DNA of 64,000 nt from Sipunculus nudus (taxonomy: Eukaryota > Annelida > Sipuncula > Golfingiida > Sipunculidae). This document shows, one piece after another, positions 33,145-44,951 of this stretch (position 1 is the stretch's first letter; the number at the start of each line of letters is the position of its first letter). Under the pieces are notes generated by a model. The model did no database searches. It was not told the origin of the DNA and worked only from the letters and a program-made list of their open reading frames with translations. Location of the stretch: contig CM049306.1 in the NCBI GenBank assembly GCA_026874595.1, forward strand, positions 8,862,519 to 8,926,518. The letters run 5' to 3'. The position numbers and the translations under genes were made by a program.

Positions 33145-36100
33145 CATGTGGGGGCCCGCCAAAATAAACAAAACAGATTCAACCAGGATATGTGACGGCA
33201 AGGGGGACGAACTAGAGCTTTGCAATTAACCAGTGACCTTACAACTTCCGCAAATGTTCAACCAGCAAGCTTAATTAAGTTAAATGCTTTTTAATTCGTA
33301 CGGTAAGATATAACTGTGTTTACTACAAGCTCATACATCAGTCACAGAGGCTTTATAAGAACTGTTCTTAACAGAAATTACCTGGAGTTCATTAATTTGT
33401 ACACAGAGCAAACTAAAACTCGCATACTCTCTTTGAAATAGGTAGATGCACGGCTGGCTTTAAACGTACTTTGAGTGACATCATGTAGGTAGTGCCTCAG
33501 TATAAAAGCAAGCCTGTCACTGATGACTGTATATGACGATACCAATGTTTATCACGCTCTCTATAATCTATATATATTTTCTGAGTTATATACCAAACAT
33601 GTTTCATTAATATATACGGCAATACAAGTTGTTAATGAAAGGAACACATGACAGCAATTACGTCTGTCAGTTCCAATTTACGTGTACACACATATGCATG
33701 TAAATAAGTATGCATGTAAATAAAATATTTAACAGTCAGCATGTCGGACTCAGATCTCTTCTGTCGTTAAAACAGAAATTAGACACACGTGTGTGTGTGA
33801 TAAACACAGGAGTTTATCTAGTGCTCGTGATACGCTGGTTTAGACTATTGGCTTTCCTGTTCAACGGTGTCTTTATGCTTGGAACAGTTAAAGCCGCCGG
33901 TATAGCCGACCTTTTAGGTGGTGTTTAAACATATTCTTCCTCACACAGTAACGCTATTTACCTATCACCGACGGGGGAACAAGACCCGGAGTGTCATTAC
34001 TGGAACGTGACTAGAATACCAAGCAGTGTAAACTGATCAGCACGCGCGGTACAACATTACGACATACTCTCAGAATCTCTCCGAACAGACACTGTTCTTT
34101 TACAAACACAAGGGAAAACGGTGTCATGGAGGCTGTCTGACGATGAGCCGTTGTGACAGGGTTTGTTAGTGGAAGATTGCGGTCTGAGATTGTTTACTGA
34201 AGAACCGTGTAGCCACCTCTTACCATTTTCAATGGGGACTGAAATTGAAAATGTGTCGTCTTTTCTGTTACATACTTTATTCACAAGGTACATTTAAAGA
34301 ACCAAATCATGTTTCCCTGAAATATACAGGTCACGCAAAAATATTTTGTACACGAGGAAACGACCTAAGGTACGTGATAGCCATGGCTTCCGGTTTGTAA
34401 TTGGAGGCTCGCTGTTTTGATGTTAATATGATTTAGGTACTCGAAAGCGTTCTTGACAAGCCCCGAGTTCATTTGTGAGCTCATACGAAAAAGAAGTAAC
34501 CTAGCTGTTACGTATGAATATTTATTACTCAGACTTATATCTTTGGATTGTATACTCTAATAATATGTGAGATAATTTTCTCAATATTTTCAGCTGTTTT
34601 AACTCAACATTTTTAATATAATGCATCATATTAAATCTCATCTCGAATGAATCATCTAAATCACACATGCATTTAAAGCAATCTGACAGCAATTCCTCAT
34701 GTGACTTTAGTATATAGGCCTATGATATAATAGGACATTTTACAATCATACAACGGATTTTGCCAATAAAACAGTGTGCCTCTAATACATACTGCTCTGC
34801 ACTGTGCCTCCAAAATGACATCGTGCCTCCAGTATATGACTCCAACTCTGTGCGCATGCAGTGTAGCTGAGAGAATCCAGTGCGCTGTATGTCCATATCA
34901 GGAGTGAGTCCTCTGTATTTCGGAGTTCACAAAGGACCCACTGTGAAAATTGAATACAGGTCTTCCATATGCACGGAAAGACTAGCGCCCTATATATGCT
35001 AGAGTAGGTCGTTTAGTAGTCCAGTGTGCCTTGCCGCTCAGCAGTCAAGTGGACTGTTAAAACGCTGATAAAAGAGCAGCTACAATCTTTCATCATTTTC
35101 ATTCCCGCCATGCGTGTCCATCTCCTCACTGATGCAGATAATTAACCTTGATTGTCAAAGAGGTATATAAATATAAATTTCAATATATAACCTCAGTAGG
35201 GTAAACACGCCGGATGAAATTCTTGAAATGTGAATGTGTCTCACTTTCTATGAATGTAAAGGCCGGTTATTCAAGGAATTTGTAAACGTGTCTTAACAAA
35301 AGTTATGAGAATTTGATATTAAATATTAGGCTATAAATAGGCAAATTTTCTTCTGAACAATTATAGATTCTGCTGTGCAGAAAAAATAACCTGCCCCAAA
35401 ATAATTTCATTCGGCCCCACATTTTTTAAAACTCTTGTTTTCAGTAATATCTTTAACTACTTTCGAACCTCATATATTGTACACGTAAATAAAAATTACC
35501 AAACTTACACTTAATGTAAAAAAAACATATGCTTATTAGTACACATGCAAGTGTCGATATTCATGATGAGGTATTCAATACAAGGGCACTGCGATATTCA
35601 TCGTATTCAATGCATATGTGTATCTGTTTGGGATGTTCATGAAATCTGTAAACCCTAAGCTGTGTTTCATCAGAGATACAGGACACAGATAACTGTGTAA
35701 GATAAAAAAAGCATTGATAAGAAGCATCGGTCAGCTGTCTGGACATAGATTAAGCGCCCGCTAAATGCCAGAAAGTGCCGACCTCGGGCTCTGTATCCCG
35801 CTAACCGAGACTTGTGTAACGTATCAGCACTCGTCATATTGGGGACCGGTCAATTGGATCGTGTCATCGGCCATGTTGAGAGGATTCAGATATCTATCAG
35901 CAGGCCAGCTGGTATTATTGTTTCTGCAGAGACAGAAACCGAGATGGCCGACACAGTTACACTCTACTTAAGTTCCTAGATAAATTAACTGACACCACTG
36001 AAATAAATCCCGTATCATCATGAAATAACACTTGATAATCCGTATAGTACTATATTAAATGGTTTTTTTTTATCGTTCTGCGTGGGTTAAATTTAAAAAG

Positions 36101-36289
36101 TCAAATAGTTCAGTAGGTCAAATTGAAAAAGTCAAATAAAAAAAAGTTATAGTAGTCACTCAACAAATCACTCAACAAGGATACATCTAGATTAGTTCCA
36201 AAAGAAACAAGTTTGCATATACCAATTTAGTATAGCGAGCGGAACATGCACGTTTTAGCGATACTGTCAAATCTAGACATTGCTTGATG
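33144..36289. other. Long gene-free stretch
   Basis: Unique AT-rich DNA. Near 34220-34235 on the minus strand 'caatttcag' is followed 15 bases later by 'gtaaga', which would be a micro-exon at best. No convincing gene, RNA or element was recognised. Confidence 0.3.
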
Positions 36290-37320
36290 TTCACGTTACA
36301 CTAGCACTGAAGCCGTGATTAGATGGTTTGTAAAGGAGAAGAATGTAGCAGAGCTTGACTACAAGCCCAGCTAATTAAAAGACAGCTCATCATCGCCAGG
36401 AGGGATTACTGGAGCAGGCGCTGAAGTACTGCCTAGAGGTCTTGTGGTCGCAGGGGATCACCAATGCTTAACTAATGTCCGGTCAATCAGCGAGATGGGG
36501 AGGATCGATTGGTTAGAATAGGAAAAATGTGGACTTACCCCATGCAGCAACGGCCAGCAGGAGACAGCCAAAGAAAGTCGCAGAGTGGCTGGAAAGCCGC
36601 ATGTCTAGTAGTGAAGGACTGGCTGGTTACATGTAGCGCCGTAGTTTGTATACAAGGTTCTAGCGTAGCCAGGTGCGCGCCGCTCTCCAATAGGTCCCCG
36701 GCTCACTGGCTGTGCTCCAATGCTGGCGCAACTTGAGTGCAGCCACAATGGTTTCTTTCAGAGCTAGTTTGCTACGACTTCACCCCGTCGGACACTGCTC
36801 GGCCACTGCCAATCCTGAGTGACCCACTGTGCCAGTGCTGCGCGCCCTGCGATGCTTCAGGCGCGAGCTGTTGCCATCCAAATCCCTGCACTGTAGTTGA
36901 GTGTTTGTTATGTCGCGTTCATTACCCGACGTGTTTACTCGTCGGGAACCGCCTGTCAAAAGAGGCTCGGGGGTTAAAGTACCCGATAAAAACTTAATCT
37001 ACCTTGCAGATTCTGTACCCTATCTGCCACATAAAGACAACCACTGTTTCCCGTTTATCAATTACCGAATTTAAGTTGGCTAATAGTTCATGCTGTGGCA
37101 CTCGCGTTCCGCATGCCCCTTTGGTGGAAACTCTAGCTGGCGGGTTTCCAGGCAGTGGGTGTTTAATTTTTATTAAATGCGCCCAGTGATGTTTAGGTAA
37201 CTTTTCTGCTGAGTGTGTGATTGCCTCCTGGACCGAGGCATATTGTTTATGTAAGCGTCCTGACGAGTCTAGCACACGGTCATTCAATGACTCCGGGTCC
37301 CGCGCTCTGACGTAACACAA
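36290..37320. other. GC-elevated block with an open frame on the minus strand
   Basis: About 1 kb of higher GC and CpG content than its flanks, with two CCAAT words near 36687 and 36717. A 108-codon minus-strand frame (36994-37320) has a hydrophilic, protein-like composition and ends at AAG|GTAGATTAAG, which resembles a donor. There is no recognised domain and no clear acceptor. It might be a promoter region, a noncoding RNA or part of an unknown gene. I cannot decide. Confidence 0.2.
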
Positions 37321-37899
37321 CCTCAGTTTTTGTTAGATACCCCAGCTGCGCTCTTTGAGGGAATGTATATGTGTGTTTAGTAAACACCAAACGTATTTAA
37401 CCATGCTATATTATATCGTTAGGAAAAGAAATTTTAAAATGATGAAGCGGCCGAGTGCTGAACAAAGACTTGCAACCTTCTTCAGTGATACAACCCCCGT
37501 GGCGTCGCTGGAAGTTAAGAAAATAAGTTTCATCAAAGAGAATTGTGTCGTTCTTAGCTCAGTCATGATGTTATTCTTCTTATATCTTTTCCTTTTTTTT
37601 CTTTTAATGTGAAAGTTAAAGGGAAATCAGAGAAAAAGTCAGGACTTTAAAACGGGTGGCGTTTCTGCATGTGAACTTCTTCTTCACCATTTCGGCACGA
37701 GCATGCATATATTTCAGAATTGTTTTGATTGAGAGTGACTTAGTTTTTTATTTATCTGTAGGCTTTAATAAATATTAGATTTGAGAATTAAAGTTTCCTT
37801 GCAACAGTCTGAGCCAAAACATCCTGGCTATATAATTTTGTCTGTATTATGCATTTATTTCGCAGCGACCTGTGAAACTGAAAGATTATGCCAAAGGCC
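37321..37899. other. Intergenic DNA, no feature seen
   Basis: Includes an 85-codon plus-strand frame at 37355-37612 ending in a hydrophobic Phe/Leu run coded by a T-rich tract, which is likely chance. Confidence 0.3.
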
Positions 37900-38470
37900 C
37901 GATGAGCTATATACTGCAAAGGCGGGGCATCCATCCGCCCGTCACTTGTCCGTCTAAGATCTGTTCACAGTTTTAATTATTTTTTTTTCCTTCATTTCAT
38001 GATAGATTTTGATCGTTTAATCTGATAGGACTATAGGTATGGACTTTGAAAGTTTTATGCCAGATTTTAAAAATTCATTTATTGTGCTAATGCGCGCAAG
38101 TTCACAAAAACGCCTCCTCGCCTTTATTTCTTGAGATTTGCATTATGTTTGTTTTATCTGATAGGGATAGGTCCAGTCCTCAAAACTACACAGGATTGTG
38201 AATTCATTGATCCTAATTTATGGATTTTTTTTTCATAAACACAAGATATGCTTTTTCTCTTGTATTTCTTGGCCAACTTTTATTCTGTTCTATTTGACTG
38301 ATAGGTCCGGCCTTATATATACGCACAGTTGTAAAATCCAACGCCCTTACTCCTTAATTTCTTTATATATATATAATCTTACTCAAATCTTCGTCCGTCA
38401 TTTTTCCGTTCGTCCGTCCCGCCCGTCAGTAACCAAAATTGTTATTTTTTATTATCTCAGTTGGAGGACA
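37900..38470 (+). repeat. Decayed tandem-repeat element (GTCCGTC-type)
   Basis: Phrases such as 'ctgatagg.ataggt', 'ctttatttctt' and 'cacagttgtaaaatc' recur at roughly 130-bp spacing. The words 'cgtccgtc' and 'ccgcccgtca' occur near both ends. This resembles the head sequences of the tandem-array elements at 39561 and 47854. Its borders are not defined. Confidence 0.4.
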
Positions 38471-39560
38471 TATAGGACCGCACATACGAATTACATACGA
38501 CCGCACACCAACAAGCATGCACGCACGTCTACACATATACACCCACTGTTATAAGGTATATTCGTATACTGTATTTTCTACACCTGACACATCAATTCCA
38601 TATTCCTTGTATATGTCCTTGTTAGCTCCAAATCCTAACAAGTGACGGCTTTCAGGAACCCGGGGGTAAGCGTCTGTGACTCTTCAAATCTCACTCGGAC
38701 GCTCGCTTCTGGGTGTCCAAGCGTCCGACCAGCCGCGCGAAATTAAATTTCAGACTGTTGGAATGAGAGGATAAAAGATGGCTCTTCTAGAAGTCACTGA
38801 CCGTTGCCGACCAACTCAGAAACCAGTAAATTGTGTAAATACTATCCTGACAAATAACCCTTAGATTACACTCTAATTAAATAATCATATATTACTACAA
38901 AATCTTATCATATAATATCTTAACTTACGTGAAGTTAAAAAAAAATAAATTTTGACATAGATCACTTCTCATTTTGATGCTCCGAATTCCGATGTGAGGG
39001 GCCTGGGCGTCCCGCATTCTTCATTTTGAAAGCCCTGCAAGTTGTAGTTGTGAAAACAGACAAATTAATGATGTGCAAACCCGGCATGGCAGCGCATCCT
39101 TGAGAGTCCCGTCCAAGGTCTGTGCGACCAGACACGGTGATATGTACACGTACGTGTGCTGAATCAGGTTCTAAGGGTACCCTGGCTGTTATAGGTTTAT
39201 TGCATGGGATGTTCATGATTGATATGAGACTTTAGAACTTATACACAATTTTCACAAGGGAGGTTGCTTGCAGAAGGTACAGGGTTACTGATTACTAATC
39301 TATCCATAGACTGGATGATCGCATCGATGCACAAGTGGCTGCATGTATAACAATAAAAAGCAACAGCGTTCCTGACTTTGCTAGTTCCAGCTCCATACAC
39401 CATCCGATCAGACTCTTCACACATATATTTATATGTCGCCTGCTATTGGTCGATCGGACCCATTAATTAAAGGTTTTTGTTTCATCGGCCGTTTTAGCCC
39501 TTTATTTATCAATTATTTTAATTTCATAGGTCTGTTATAAATATTTTATAATGTTATTTT
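38471..39560. other. Intergenic DNA, no feature seen
   Basis: Unique sequence with moderately GC-rich patches at 38650-38760 and 39000-39220. Minus-strand frames of 60-84 codons have no splice support. Confidence 0.3.
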
Positions 39561-41814
39561 TATGCCCCCGCCACAAAGTGGCCGGGGCATATAGTTTTAC
39601 CCATGTCCGTCATTCCGTCCTTCCGTCCTTCCGAAATCAAACAGTTGTACGGACTTTTTTTCGCAATGCCTGCAGGTATTGGCCTGATTTTTGGTGTGTG
39701 GGCAGATATAGACCAGTTACAGATAGAGTTCGCGTTTCGTCCCGGTTGACCTACTTTTGACCGTTTTACGGCTCCTAAACTTAGAAAATTTCATGAAAAT
39801 ATGAAATTTCATGACAAATACACATTTACGGACTTTTTTTCGCAATGCCTGCAGATATTGGCCTGATTTTTGGTGTGTGGGCAGATAATGACCAGTTACA
39901 GATCGAGTTCGCGTTTCGTCTCGGTTGACCTACTTTTGACCGTTTTACAGCTCCTGAACATAGAAAATTTTATGAAAAATATGATATTTCATGACAAATA
40001 CACATGTACGGATTTTTTTTCGCAATGCCTGCAGATATTGGCCTGATTTTTGGTGTGTGGGCAGATAATGACCAGTTACAGATCGAGTTCGCGTTTCTTC
40101 TCGGTTGACCTACTTTTGACCGTTTTACGGCTCCTGAACATAGAAAATTTCATGAAAAATATGAAATTTCATGACAAATACACATGTACGGATTTTTTTT
40201 CGCAATGCCTGCAGATATTGGCCTGATTTTTGGTGTGTGGGCAGATAATGACCAGTTACAGATCGAGTTCGCGTTTCGTCCCGGTTGACCTACTTTTGAC
40301 CGTTTTACGGCTCCTGAACATAGAAAATTTCATGAAAAATATGAAATTTCATGACAAATACACATGTACGGACTTTTTTTCGCAATGCCTGCAGATATTG
40401 GCCTGATTTTTGGTGTGTGGGCAGATAAAGACCAGTTACAGATCGAGTTTGCGTTTTGTCCCAGTTGACTAACTTTTGACTGTTTTACGGCTCCTAAACT
40501 TAGAAAATTTCATGAAAAATAGAAATTTTCATGACAAATACACATGTACGGACTTTTTTTCGCAATGCCTGCAGATATTGGCCTGATTTTTGGTGTGTGG
40601 GGAGATAATGACCAGTTACAGGTTGAGTTCGCGTTTCGTCCCGGTTGACCTAGTTTTGAACGTTTTACGCTTCCTTAACTTAGAAAATTTTATGAAAAAT
40701 AGAAATAATGACAGATACACATGTACGGACTTTTTTTTTCAATGCCTGCAGATATTGGCCTGATTTTTGGTGTGTGGGCAGATATAGACCAGTTACAGAT
40801 CGAGTTTGCGTTTCGTCCCGGTTAACCTACTTTTGACTGTTTTACGGCTCCTGAACTTAGAAAATTTCATGAAAAATATGAAATTTCATGACAAATACAC
40901 ATGTACGGACTTTTTTTCGCAATGCCTGCAGATATTGGCCTGATTTTTTGTGTGTGGGCAGATATTTACCAGTTACAGATCAAGTTCGCGTTTCGTCCCA
41001 GTTGACCTACTTTTGATTGTTTTACGGCTCCTGAACTTAGAAAATTTCATGTAAAATATAAATTTTCATGACAAATACACTTGTACAGACTTTTCTTCGC
41101 AATACCTGCAGACACTGGCCTGATTTTTGGTGTGTGGGCAGATAATGACCAGTTACAGATCGAGTTCACATTTTGTTCCAGTTGACCTACTTTTGACCAT
41201 TTGACGGTGCTCTAACATAGAAAATTTCATAAAAAAGTGCACATGTATGGACTTTTTTCGCAGTGCCTGCAGATACGGGCATGTTTTTTGGTGTGTAGGC
41301 AGATAATGACCAGTTACAGATCGAGTTCTTGTTTTGTCCCAGTTGACCTACCTTTGACCATTTGACTGCTCCTGAACATAGAAAATTTCTTTAAAATAGA
41401 AATTTTCATAACAAATGCATATGTACTGATTTTTTTCCTCAATGCCTGCAGATACCACCCTGATTTTTTATGTGTGGGCAGATAATGACAGTTACAGATC
41501 GAGTTCGCGTTTCATGCCGGTTGACCTACTTTTGATTGTTTTACGGCTCCTAAACATAGAAAATTTCATGAAAGACAGAAATTTTTATGGAAAATGCACA
41601 TGTATGGACTTTTTTTTCACAATGCCTGCATATACTGGCTTGATTTTTGGTGTGTTGCTTTATAATGACCAGTACAGATCGAGTTTGCATTTTGCCCCTG
41701 TTGACCTACTTTTGACAATACGACACCTCCTGAACTTAAAAAAATTTTCAAAATTTTACAAATGTTTCTCATTTGCCCCAGGCGGGGGCATTCGTGTCGT
41801 TCCGACACATCTAG
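39561..41814 (+). mobile_element. Helitron/Helentron-like non-autonomous element, copy 2 (12 monomers)
   Basis: The head is a near-perfect hairpin TGCCCCCGCCAC-AAA-GTGGCCGGGGCA (one mismatch), then 'gtccgtcattccgtccttccgtcc'. Twelve monomers follow, with the landmark 'atgcctgcag' or variants at 39665, 39844, 40024, 40204, 40384, 40564, 40742, 40922, 41102, 41263, 41442 and 41622, mostly 178-180 bp apart. The tail GGCGGGGGCAT pairs perfectly with the head ATGCCCCCGCC. It is followed by the hairpin GTGTCG-TTC-CGACAC, AT, and CTAG then T. Monomers 1-6 are very alike. The last three carry the same distinctive variants, in the same order, as the last three of copy 1. No protein gene lies inside. 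Confidence 0.8.
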
Positions 41815-41851
41815 TTTTATTTAAGACACGAAATAATATATAATATGTATA

Positions 41852-41856
<5 letters not shown>

Positions 41857-41906
<50 letters not shown>

Positions 41907-41915
41907 ATATATATA
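41857..41915. repeat. (AT)n microsatellite
   Basis: About 59 bp, interrupted once by 'ttta'. It lies 42 bp past the end of the Helitron-like element. Confidence 0.95.
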
Positions 41916-42278
41916 GTGTTTACTTTTTTGTTTGGTGTGAATTTGAATATCGATCGACGTTGCAGGTCCATCTGCTGTTGGCCAGCATATCGGTCGATCG
42001 ATTGCTAGCGCAAACTCATTGGCGATGAGCCAGATCGATCCACGGCGTGTGACATATTAACTTCCAAATTGAAGAGGATTCTTCTAAATTAAATATCTAT
42101 TTTATCGAATCTAATTTATCTACTGTAAATATTTGTATATGTATACGTGCCTCTACTATAAAGTGTGACATAAATAATGATCACAAGTGTGTTAGTGCAA
42201 TGGATCCCTTCATTTACAATTCGTAAGTTAAACTTTAACAAAATATGATTGTTATAGAGATTCATTCTCTTCTTTCAG
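41916..42278. other. Sequence with repeated CGATCGA words
   Basis: TCGATCG-type palindromic words cluster at about 41950-42035 ('cgatcgacg', 'cggtcgatcgattg', 'agatcgatcc'). No coding evidence was found. Confidence 0.3.
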
Positions 42279-42380
42279 GAGGCCTTTAAATATGTTTGGA
42301 ACCCTCTGTCCCATGGAGATATTTGTTTGTCAACCGATATAGATGACTGGTGTAAACATTTATTGCTTTTCAATGTATAA
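42279..42380 (+). CDS. Possible 3'-terminal coding exon
   Basis: A strong acceptor (ttcattctcttctttcag) ends at 42278. In phase 0 it opens 33 codons to TAA at 42378-42380. The short peptide is protein-like (start EAFKYVWNPLSHGD, then a DIDDWCKHLL segment). AATAAA follows at 42525-42530, a suitable distance for a 3' UTR, before the reverse-strand element begins at about 42557. I found no upstream exon, and the family is unknown. A chance acceptor plus a 33-codon frame remains quite possible. Confidence 0.3.
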   Translation, partial: EAFKYVWNPLSHGDICLSTDIDDWCKHLLLFNV

Positions 42381-42524
42381 TACCAGTTACAAACTTTTTA
42401 CAAAAATGAGAAGATCTTAGGTTTTGCCTTGCTGAGCTGTCTGACCTGACATTACCATCATCTATATGTGAAATCATCACATTGATGATTTATTTATATA
42501 CACGTATATTGTAATTTGTCCTCA

Positions 42525-42530
42525 AATAAA
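42525..42530 (+). terminator. Candidate polyadenylation signal AATAAA
   Basis: It lies 145 bp past the stop of the possible terminal exon at 42279-42380. Its meaning depends on that exon being real. Confidence 0.25.
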
Positions 42531-43196
42531 ATCACGATTGATACTTTTTTTTATTTTAAAAACAAGCGACCCATAGGTCATGACGCTTATCTGAATAGCA
42601 TGATATTATAGGCTAACATTCAAAACACAAATTTCATCATCTCAACAATCAAACTGAGATCAAAATCAGATGTGATCTTTATCTTTGACCTTCTTACATT
42701 AAAGTCGACCAAGTAATGAGTCAACACATGTGTAGACTGAATCCAAATCATGACTGGTCTAAACAGTTTATACAAGATAAGAGTATATCTTCATCTAGGC
42801 CCCAGGTCACGATGCAGTTTTCAAACTCTTAGAACTTGGTGGAAACAACTCCTGTGTCAATTTTGAGGGAGATGAGGGAACAATAAGAAAATACTTAAAA
42901 AGTTGTTGCATTACAAATTTGCTAAAGATGAAGTTTTATTCGGCTGATTTGAACTGGAAGATAAAAGCAAAGGTCACAAGTTTTTCAAAGTCCAATTAAA
43001 GAACTTGGTTGAAACATTTAGTCCATCAAATTTGAGGACAAAGTATTATACTTTAAAATTAAACAGGCTGACAAAAAATATATTTTGGTCTGACTTTGAG
43101 GATCAAGGTCAAGCTCATCAGTTTCCCCATCATTGAAAACAAATTGTTTGTTAAAATTCAGGGGAAAATCTTCAGTATTTCAAACGTTATAGAGGT

Positions 43197-43198
<2 letters not shown>

Positions 43199-43255
<57 letters not shown>

Positions 43256-43279
43256 TATATATATAATTATATGTATATT

Positions 43280-43332
<53 letters not shown>
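43199..43332. repeat. (AT)n with a central (TTA)n, abutting the LTR
   Basis: About 134 bp of AT-only simple repeats with a short ATT/TTA interval near 43278-43296. It runs directly into the LTR end at 43333 and may have erased the target duplication. Confidence 0.95.
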
Positions 43333-43335
<3 letters not shown>

Positions 43336-44034
43336 CACAGAACCTATAATATTACAATATCAACAGATCACGTATGCGTGATGAACATAAATTTTGTAAT
43401 GGAGATAAAATAAATCAGATTCTGTAACACTTTATGCGGTGTGAAATGTCTAGGGGAATGAATAAACAAGTCAGTGTTTTTTTTTGGTAACAAATAACTA
43501 TAATTTATTCTTAAAACAACCCTAATATTACAATACACTAAATCAATACTATTACACATTACCACAACAGATAACAGCAAATCAATATAATCCTAATAAA
43601 CAAAGGGCACAGTACCTGGATACCATCACTGTCACAGCGACAAGTTCTTTAAAATGTATAAACCGGACGAACAGTTCACACAAATTTTCTCGGAGAATAA
43701 CAGTCCAATGTAAAGCTCTTGTAACAATCCCGAAAGTAAGCTGAAGACCAAATAAGATTCGTTACAAATTCAGAAGAAAATCTGTAGAAAATCTATAATT
43801 GCCGCACTTATCGGAATAGGTCCCACAAACTGACCTACACACTTCTGTGTCCGCTGGAATATTCTCTCACTTCTCTCCCGGCTTTAAAACACAGCCCCCC
43901 CCCTATTTATAACTTCTCACCTCAAACCGAGAATTTTCATTTCTCGAACAATCTAAAGAACCTAACATAATAAACACGCTCAAAGAACATACTAGAAAAA
44001 CATCGCTGTGTCTCCACATACCAGGGTCCACACA
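43333..44034 (-). mobile_element. Solo LTR of a retrotransposon, minus orientation
   Basis: On the minus strand it begins TGTGTGGACC and ends GTTCTGTGACA, the TG...CA termini of LTRs. It has a TATA box (TATAAATA, plus-strand 43914-43921) and, further on, AATAAA (plus-strand TTTATT at 43503-43508), as expected for an LTR with promoter and polyadenylation signal. It aligns along its whole length with 44952-45761 in opposite orientation. No primer-binding site or polypurine tract adjoins it, so it is a solo LTR. No target duplication is visible. Confidence 0.7.
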
Positions 44035-44583
44035 TAAGCCAACCCGAGAACTTGGTTGAAACAAAAAAAAATGCAGTATTTCAAAAGTTATTTGGTGCAA
44101 AAAAAATTACATCTCGGCCGAATTTGAACCTGAAGATCAAGGGCGGGGGGGGGGGGGCATAATAAACACACCAGGTAAACTGAGGTTTCAGGACATTATA
44201 TAGGCGAAACCATATAATGAGTAATTGATACGACTACTGTCATTTGATGGTCTCAAAAATAAAGAAAAAAATTGTCAAAATTAGAAAAATATAGGTGCAT
44301 GGGACCACAAGCCTTAAGCAGCTGATAAAACTGTGCATATCCAATAAACAAAGCAAGAATCATGGCAATACATACATTAGCTAGTTCATGAGATAATAGA
44401 ACTTTCGTATTCAAGTTTTAATTATTCTGGGGGCACAAAGAAGCCCCATTACTCGGAAAATATTGGTTGCGGCGACTTAATTTTATGTTTCCAAAGAAAT
44501 TTCTAATGACCTCCCAGGATGTAAAGTTAGAAGCTTCTAGGCCCAGTGGTTACGATTTGTGCCCTTTTAACAGACGACCGGAC

Positions 44584-44585
<2 letters not shown>
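44035..44585. other. Body of the interrupted reverse-strand element
   Basis: Continues the reverse-strand element between the LTR and the next AT tract. A G run lies at 44143-44158. Confidence 0.5.

Positions 44586-44635
<50 letters not shown>
44586..44635. repeat. (AT)n microsatellite
   Basis: About 50 bp of alternating A and T near the 5' head of the reverse-strand element. Confidence 0.95.
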
Positions 44636-44638
<3 letters not shown>

Positions 44639-44951
44639 TGATCATATATAGCTCAGTCAGCTAAAAAATGAAACCCATGTTCGCCTATAACACATGATAT
44701 CTTATCCGAGTTCACTGGCATATCCACCGTATCAAATTTAGTATGGCTTTGATCATTTTGTCATCATTATCAGTAAAGATTATCATATTTTGTTTATAGC
44801 GGATGCCCATGCATCGGTTAATTTACTCATCCACCCAACGCACAAGCCACAAGGTCACCCACCGATGAGTCAAATTGACGCATGCATTATTACTGGTATC
44901 TGTTTTATTGTGCGCAGAAGTGTTACATGTGTCTGTTGACATTCTGTATCG

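Larger units (their letters stand above)
42557..44668 (-). mobile_element. Tandem-array element of the 47854 family, reverse strand, interrupted by an LTR
   Basis: Read on the minus strand it starts near 44668 with TTTTTTAGCTGACTGAGCTA and then has 'gtccggtcgtctgtta', 'agggcacaaatcgtaa' and 'ggcctagaag', in the same order as the forward copy at 47854. It ends near 42558 with GCGTCATGACC-TATGGGTCGCTTGTTT, matching the forward copy's tail. Between lie diverged repeats with 'agaacttggttgaaaca' and 'gatcaaggtcaagctc'. A solo LTR (43333-44034) and two AT tracts interrupt it, so this insertion is older than the LTR. No coding capacity. Confidence 0.7.

Noticed and set aside
34224-34245. 15-base micro-exon between a good acceptor and GTAAGA on the minus strand
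   Set aside because: Such pairs arise by chance and no flanking exons were seen.
41442-41843. 133-codon frame at the end of the Helitron-like element
   Set aside because: It spans repeat monomers, and equivalent frames in other monomers are broken.
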